Source of the DNA: Coptis chinensis | Taxonomy: Eukaryota; Streptophyta; Magnoliopsida; Ranunculales; Ranunculaceae | Reading direction: 5' to 3' | Assembly: GCA_015680905.1 (NCBI GenBank) | Contig: CM027378.1 | Coordinates: forward strand, 108,335,501-108,399,500 | Length of the DNA: 64,000 nucleotides | Part shown: positions 59,341 to 64,000 of the stretch, piece after piece | Numbering within the stretch: position 1 is the stretch's first letter | How the letters are laid out: each line of letters starts with the position of its first letter | Position numbers and translations under genes: made by a program | Notes under the pieces: model-generated | What the model was told of the DNA's origin: nothing | The model's input: only the letters and a program-made list of their open reading frames with translations | The model's database searches: none

Positions 59341-61808
59341 CTGTGTTTGGTGTTGGTGTGTGCGTTAATTAGTTGTTTCAAAGTGTTACCTCATTGATAT
59401 CTTTTGTCTTTATTATATGTAGATAACTTTAGTACTATCAAATGGCTAATTAATTAACGCTAAATCTGTGGTTTGATCTGCTAATGAACGTAATGAAATA
59501 ACCTCAAAACTGTAGCTTTAACTTTTTTTTAGATGCGTTGTAAGTCATTTTTTTTTTCTCATCTCTTTTTCTTTTTCCAATCTATAAGTGATGTTTTCAA
59601 GTTACTGTTTTCAAATATCTGAATCCCTTAGAGATGTGGTTTTTGTGTATTACAGATCAAACACGCTTGCGGCTTATCAACTTACAGTGACAAACTAGAA
59701 ACACAAACAAATGAGTTCTAGATGTGCTTCACAATTGCATAGACTTAGGTAGCAAGTTCTTACTTTTTTGTGGATGCTAATACTTTTGGTTTTTTTTAAC
59801 ACTATTGGAAGGTCGTACTATTGTTGCTTCTGGTCTTCATTTTATAGTGGTTATCATCCGTTTTGTTTTGCTATGTTGGTTTACATACGCATAAATTGAC
59901 TATGGTTGTACAACCATTTCAAATGGTTTTTGTAATAGAAGTGTATACAAACTCTTTCTTCATAGGAAATTAGGCTACATACTATCACGCTGGTCTTAGG
60001 TTATATTAATTTTAATACACCGATACAAAGAGATTTAGAAAACATCTTAATGATATATATTTTTTTATAATTGTTTTCCTTTGTATTATTATTTACTTAT
60101 GTCCACAATTCTTTGAATTATGTATAAGCTAAGCAAATTGGTTTAGAGATAGATTTATTTGGCTGTCCTTCATTCATTATATCTTTAGGAGGACTGGAAA
60201 AAAAAATTAAAAAAATTAAAAAAAATCAGATATGGGTATTGCTCATGTGCTCTGCCAGGCTTAAAGGCTTATGTAAGAAAATGCATGCATGTTTTAACCA
60301 TATTCTTATCACATTACGTTAAGTGCTTGTGTCGATGAGTCTAAGTGCTTGTGTCAATGAGTCTACAGGAAACACATTTTCCTTAAGTGGTATTTGGCAG
60401 GTGGTATAAATTAGATTTTGATTAGTACTTCAGCACTATCACACATTTTTCTTTTCCTTATCAAGATTCCACAAAAGTTCACGTGGTCTTTTTGATTGTA
60501 TTGTTTTTGTGCACTACTCCCAAGTAGAGTAGGATGTCTCTACTAGAGCATTTTAGTAACTCCCTAAGTCCATGATCTCTAAAGTGGATCATGCCTTGTT
60601 AATAAATCAATGGAGCACTCATTGTAGGAATCACCGTACGTTGAATTTTGATTGTTTTTTTGTGTTATGGGTAATCAATTAGCATTTTGGCAAATTTTCT
60701 ATAACAAGTGAATTTATTTTGGCATCTCTGATATGTTTGTAGTATAAAAGCCCTACTATACATGTCAGGCACTACATCTTTGTGCCTTGGAGGATTATAT
60801 TGAATTGAAGAGCTTCGGTGGAAATGAAGTCGACAAAACAATTAAATTAGGCATAGCATCTTAGTTGCAATTGCTTATGTGTTTTGCAAGCATGGACTAA
60901 TTAATGGATATACATCCTCTAAGTTATTCAATAAAGCTAACCGAATGGATGAAGCATCGATGACATGGGAGGTGGGGATGGATCAGAAAATTACAACCCT
61001 TGTTAACATGTTAACAGATCTACACAACAATAATCGTTGTTCATATCCATAGTAGCTTAATTGTTTGCAACTTAGGAGTGATAAGGAGGCTATGAAGAAA
61101 ATGTTTATAAGTTGTAGCAAGCGAGGGTATGCCAGATATCTATATAAGACCTTGATAGAGCTCATGTCAAGGCCAAAACTATTGCTACAAAGTTGTTGAG
61201 GAAAATGCTTCTTGGAGGAGTCATTTGGTGGGACATACATGCTCATAAAAGTAGCATAATAGTTTTGGACTTTACCTTTGTTTTAGAGTTCACAAAATCG
61301 TGTTATCTGCTCACAACTGCTCATGATAGAGAAAATGCCTGCAAGACATTAAAATTGGAAATTATTTATCTGTAATTTGTTGTTATTGCCGTGTATCATA
61401 TATTTCTTTATTTATCTTTATTTTTTTTTTCTTTTCCAAACATGTTACTTGATCTTAGGAAGTTGTTTACCAGATTTAGCATATAGAAAAGCTTTGTACA
61501 GTGAATATTTTTGGAAGTAAAAGTGTAGAACAACTAAAACAAAGTTGAAAATGAATTGTGGGATCTTTTAGGAAATTAATAGTACAATTCATTTTTTATC
61601 AAAAGATAAAAACCAAAAACAAAATTCATATTTATGCATTCCAACCTTGATAAAAAAAGTTTTGCCTATCATATGCATCGCATGTTCCCATTTGCTAGTG
61701 AATATAATGTGGCAGATCTTAATGACACAAATGAGAAAGCAATTAGAATCTTGGCAGCCTTTTCTTTTTTGTATAACTCTTGTTATCTCCATTATATCTA
61801 ACTTATAA
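59341..61808. other. Intergenic region
   Basis: About 2.5 kb without a supported gene. Broken protein-like stretches on the plus strand at 60870-61250 (LRSDKEAMKKMFISCSKRGY is the best) hint at an old pseudogene, perhaps of a repeat protein, but this is too weak to call. Confidence 0.45.
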
Positions 61809-62278
61809 GAGCATTCCCAATACAAGTCAATATTTTTCCCCTCTTATTACCTCCACGTAGACAATATTTCCCCCTCTTATCACTGTTTTGGTGAAAAGCA
61901 AGGTGAAGCTGCCCAATGCAAATGTGAATATTAATCTCGAACGGGATGTTAGATTCTGTTTGGACGTAAAAATCGAAAAAACGCTCCGGACGGAATGAAA
62001 CATTTTGTTTAAAATTTTAAAAAAAACCTGAAAAATGTCGAAAAATCATGCGAGACATTCCGTCCGGAAAAAAACCCATTTTTAAAAAAAACACGAGATG
62101 GAATTCAACATCCCGTCCGAAGTTTATAGCCACTATCTCGGTTGAAGGTTTCACCCTGGTAATGACTTGGAAAAATAGTCACCCTCGTTTTCACCTTTGC
62201 GTTGGGCACTCGGATTTGAACAAAAAAGAGGTGAAAATTTTCACATTCCCTTCTTTTTCACCTGCATTGGGAATGCTC
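61809..62278. mobile_element. PIF/Harbinger-like MITE
   Basis: Inverted ends GAGCATTCCCAAT and ATTGGGAATGCTC are flanked by TAA at 61806-61808 and 62279-62281. It is 470 bp with no coding. Internal motifs such as CTCCGGACGGAATG and CATTCCGTCCGG are inverted around about 62010. Confidence 0.8.
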
Positions 62279-62281
62279 TAA

Positions 62282-63017
62282 CATTGTTTTCCCAGGTATA
62301 CTTCTTACAGAAATCATATATATAGTAATGACTTCCATGAACAATATCTGGTATAACTAACTAAAACAGCACAGTACTATTTATGTATGGTATGTGCATG
62401 TCCTGTCTCCTCGACAGATTAGCCATGATCAAAAACATCAAATGCAATGGCTAGAAACACCGCAAAAAGGTTGATCAAGCAAACATATATGTCAGCTAGC
62501 TTACTAGCTCGTTGCAGTAATCACACTGTAAATTCTAATCTGTAACATTCTACATTCATTTTCCTCTGACAGATCCATCTTCAAGAGATGAACTGCAATG
62601 CAACAACCATGACGAATCCATGAATGAACCTAACTTGTTAAATTTGAGCTTTAAATTGATCAATAATCATATAAAAAGGTAGTACAGATATTTTGGATTC
62701 AAATCTCCATGCACAAGTACAATCCATATCGTCACATATTTTGTCATGCTAGCTGGCCATAAAAAGTTGTCTACAAACAAGATATCATACCACTCGTGCA
62801 TTAACATATTGTATGCTTCGATTATTGATGCACATGGCTTCAGACTTATATAGTCTAAAGATTAAATTTAAAGTAGACAATGAAAAACAGTCGCCTAACA
62901 TATCGCTAGATCCAGATCGAAACAGCAGAGATTCCAAATGTTTCCCATTGTTTCTGTATATATTCATTGCCAAAGGTGAGATGGTATTGTAAAACAATCT
63001 TTAACTCTTCGCGAAAA
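62282..63017. other. Upstream region of the DUF241 gene
   Basis: No other gene. A TATA-like TTATATAG at about 62846 lies about 170 bp upstream of the start codon and may be the core promoter. Confidence 0.45.
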
Positions 63018-63902
63018 ATGGCTGCCTCCCCTTTAAACCTGAAAACTCCTTACCATGTTCGATCTATCAGCTTGCCTTCAATATCTCATCCTCTCACTGC
63101 TGATGTCGAGGAGCAGTTATGCCAATTAAGATCTTCAGGAGCCACTTGTTCATCATCACCAGAATGCCTCAATGGCACGTACAATTCAGTTGAGAATCTA
63201 CTTCAATTGTCTCTTACCCAAAAAGCACTTTCCAGTGAAAGTTCAAACAAGTCCATAAACGAGGTGTTGGATGGAACTCTCCATGTATTGGATATATGCA
63301 GCACTACTAGGGATGTTTTCTTGCAAATAAAAGAGTGTGTCCAAGATCTTCAATCATCCGTGCGTAGAAAAGGAGAACTTGGCCTTGCCAATGAAGTTGG
63401 CGGATACATGACTACTAGGAAGAAAGTGAATAAGGTGATTCAAAAGTGTTTAAGTGACTTGAAGAAAGCCGAGGACAAAAATTTTAATTCATCTCTACTA
63501 GAGAAGGATGACAATCTCGTGGCCCTCCTTATCGTTCTTAAAGAAGTAGAAGCGATCACCCTCTCAATGATCAAATCTCTCTTGTCCTCTGTATTGTTAT
63601 CAAAGAAACACACAAAAGCGAAAGGTTGGTCATTCGTTTCCAAATTGATGCACACCAAACGAGTCGCATGTCAAGGACAGGAAACTGATATATTTGGATT
63701 GGAGGAGCTAGATGTTGCGCTGTTTAACATCGTCAGCAAGAAGACAAGCAAAGGCATTGAAGTCATGAATGTCGTCCAAGATGTGCAGAAGCAATTGGAC
63801 ATGATAATGTCGAGCATGCAGGGCTTAGACAAAGGATTAGAGTGTATGTATAAGAGCATAATCAAAACAAGAGTCTCCCTCCTTAACATCATGAGCCAAT
63901 AA
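63018..63902 (+). CDS. DUF241 family protein
   Basis: Plant-specific family (Pfam DUF241) of unknown biochemical role. This single exon encodes 294 residues, the usual size. The opening MAASPLNLKTPYHVRSISLP is the family's hallmark, followed by HPLTADVEEQLCQLRSS. The rest is mostly helical: NSVENLLQLSLTQKAL, DVFLQIKECVQDLQSSVRRK, the VGGYMTTRKKVNKVIQKC block, and a C-terminal coiled region (VMNVVQDVQKQLDMIMSSMQ) ending SLLNIMSQ. There is no signal peptide or membrane segment. The start is the first ATG in frame with the family N-terminus. Intact by sequence. Confidence 0.92.
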   Translation: MAASPLNLKTPYHVRSISLPSISHPLTADVEEQLCQLRSSGATCSSSPECLNGTYNSVENLLQLSLTQKALSSESSNKSINEVLDGTLHVLDICSTTRDVFLQIKECVQDLQSSVRRKGELGLANEVGGYMTTRKKVNKVIQKCLSDLKKAEDKNFNSSLLEKDDNLVALLIVLKEVEAITLSMIKSLLSSVLLSKKHTKAKGWSFVSKLMHTKRVACQGQETDIFGLEELDVALFNIVSKKTSKGIEVMNVVQDVQKQLDMIMSSMQGLDKGLECMYKSIIKTRVSLLNIMSQ

Positions 63903-64000
63903 TCTTAACGTCAGTCAGTGTACAAATTCAAAATGTAACTCCATTTGTAGGAGTAATGAGCAATACATGTATAGAATACAAATACTCTCTGAATCAATTT
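63903..64000. other. DUF241 3' flank
   Basis: 98 bp after the stop codon, presumably 3'UTR. The window ends here. Confidence 0.5.

Noticed and set aside
60870..61375. Possible PPR or other repeat-protein remnant (+)
   Set aside because: Short protein-like stretches exist but frames are broken, no repeat period is clear, and I could not name a convincing motif.
1..64000. tRNA, rRNA or CRISPR loci
   Set aside because: None was seen. Repeats are transposons or simple duplications, and the genome is a plant nuclear one.

Overview
The window is nuclear DNA of a flowering plant, most likely a eudicot. Its genes have GT-AG introns and the spacers are AT-rich. The gene families are plant ones: LONELY GUY, NAC, a class I chitinase, an invertase/pectin-methylesterase inhibitor domain and DUF241. 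The repeats are also plant types: chromovirus LTR elements, plant L1-type LINEs, hAT, PIF/Harbinger and Helitron. I cannot name the species or family.

Layout. 0-3.8 kb: spacer with small repeats and one non-autonomous DNA element. 3.96-5.39 kb (+): a seven-exon LOG cytokinin-activating gene, with copies of one LINE tail in intron 4 and just downstream. 6.7-10.2 kb: a palindrome, a PIF/Harbinger MITE and a decayed hAT element with its 8-bp target duplication. 11.4-13.8 kb (-): a six-exon YKT6-type R-SNARE gene. 14.3-15.6 kb: a hAT-like element with perfect 8-bp target duplications. 16.6-24.4 kb: a Tekay/Del-like LTR split by a nearly full-length but broken LINE (18.07-24.16 kb, minus strand). 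24.4-31 kb: possible exons of an unidentified plus-strand gene, and a degenerate tandem array with units of about 0.45-0.6 kb. 31-35.9 kb: a foldback element, nested MITE-like elements and a decayed zinc-finger coding remnant. 35.9-41.0 kb: a complete chromovirus (Reina-like) with 328-bp LTRs, a 5-bp target duplication and broken pol. 41.4-50.2 kb: two Helitrons joined exactly head to tail. 50.5 kb: a possible terminal exon. 52.9-54.0 kb (+): a NAC transcription factor gene. 54.7-55.2 kb (+): a PMEI-like gene without a signal peptide. 55.4-56.8 kb (-): a class I chitinase gene. 58.4-62.3 kb: a foldback and a second PIF-like MITE. 63.0-63.9 kb (+): a DUF241 gene.

The host genes do not form one pathway. 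LOG makes active cytokinin, YKT6 works in membrane fusion, NAC regulates transcription, and the chitinase and PMEI families act at the cell wall or apoplast. About half of the window is transposon-derived. The most notable structures are the head-to-tail Helitron pair, the young but coding-dead chromovirus, the LINE-in-LTR nest and the 5-kb degenerate tandem array.
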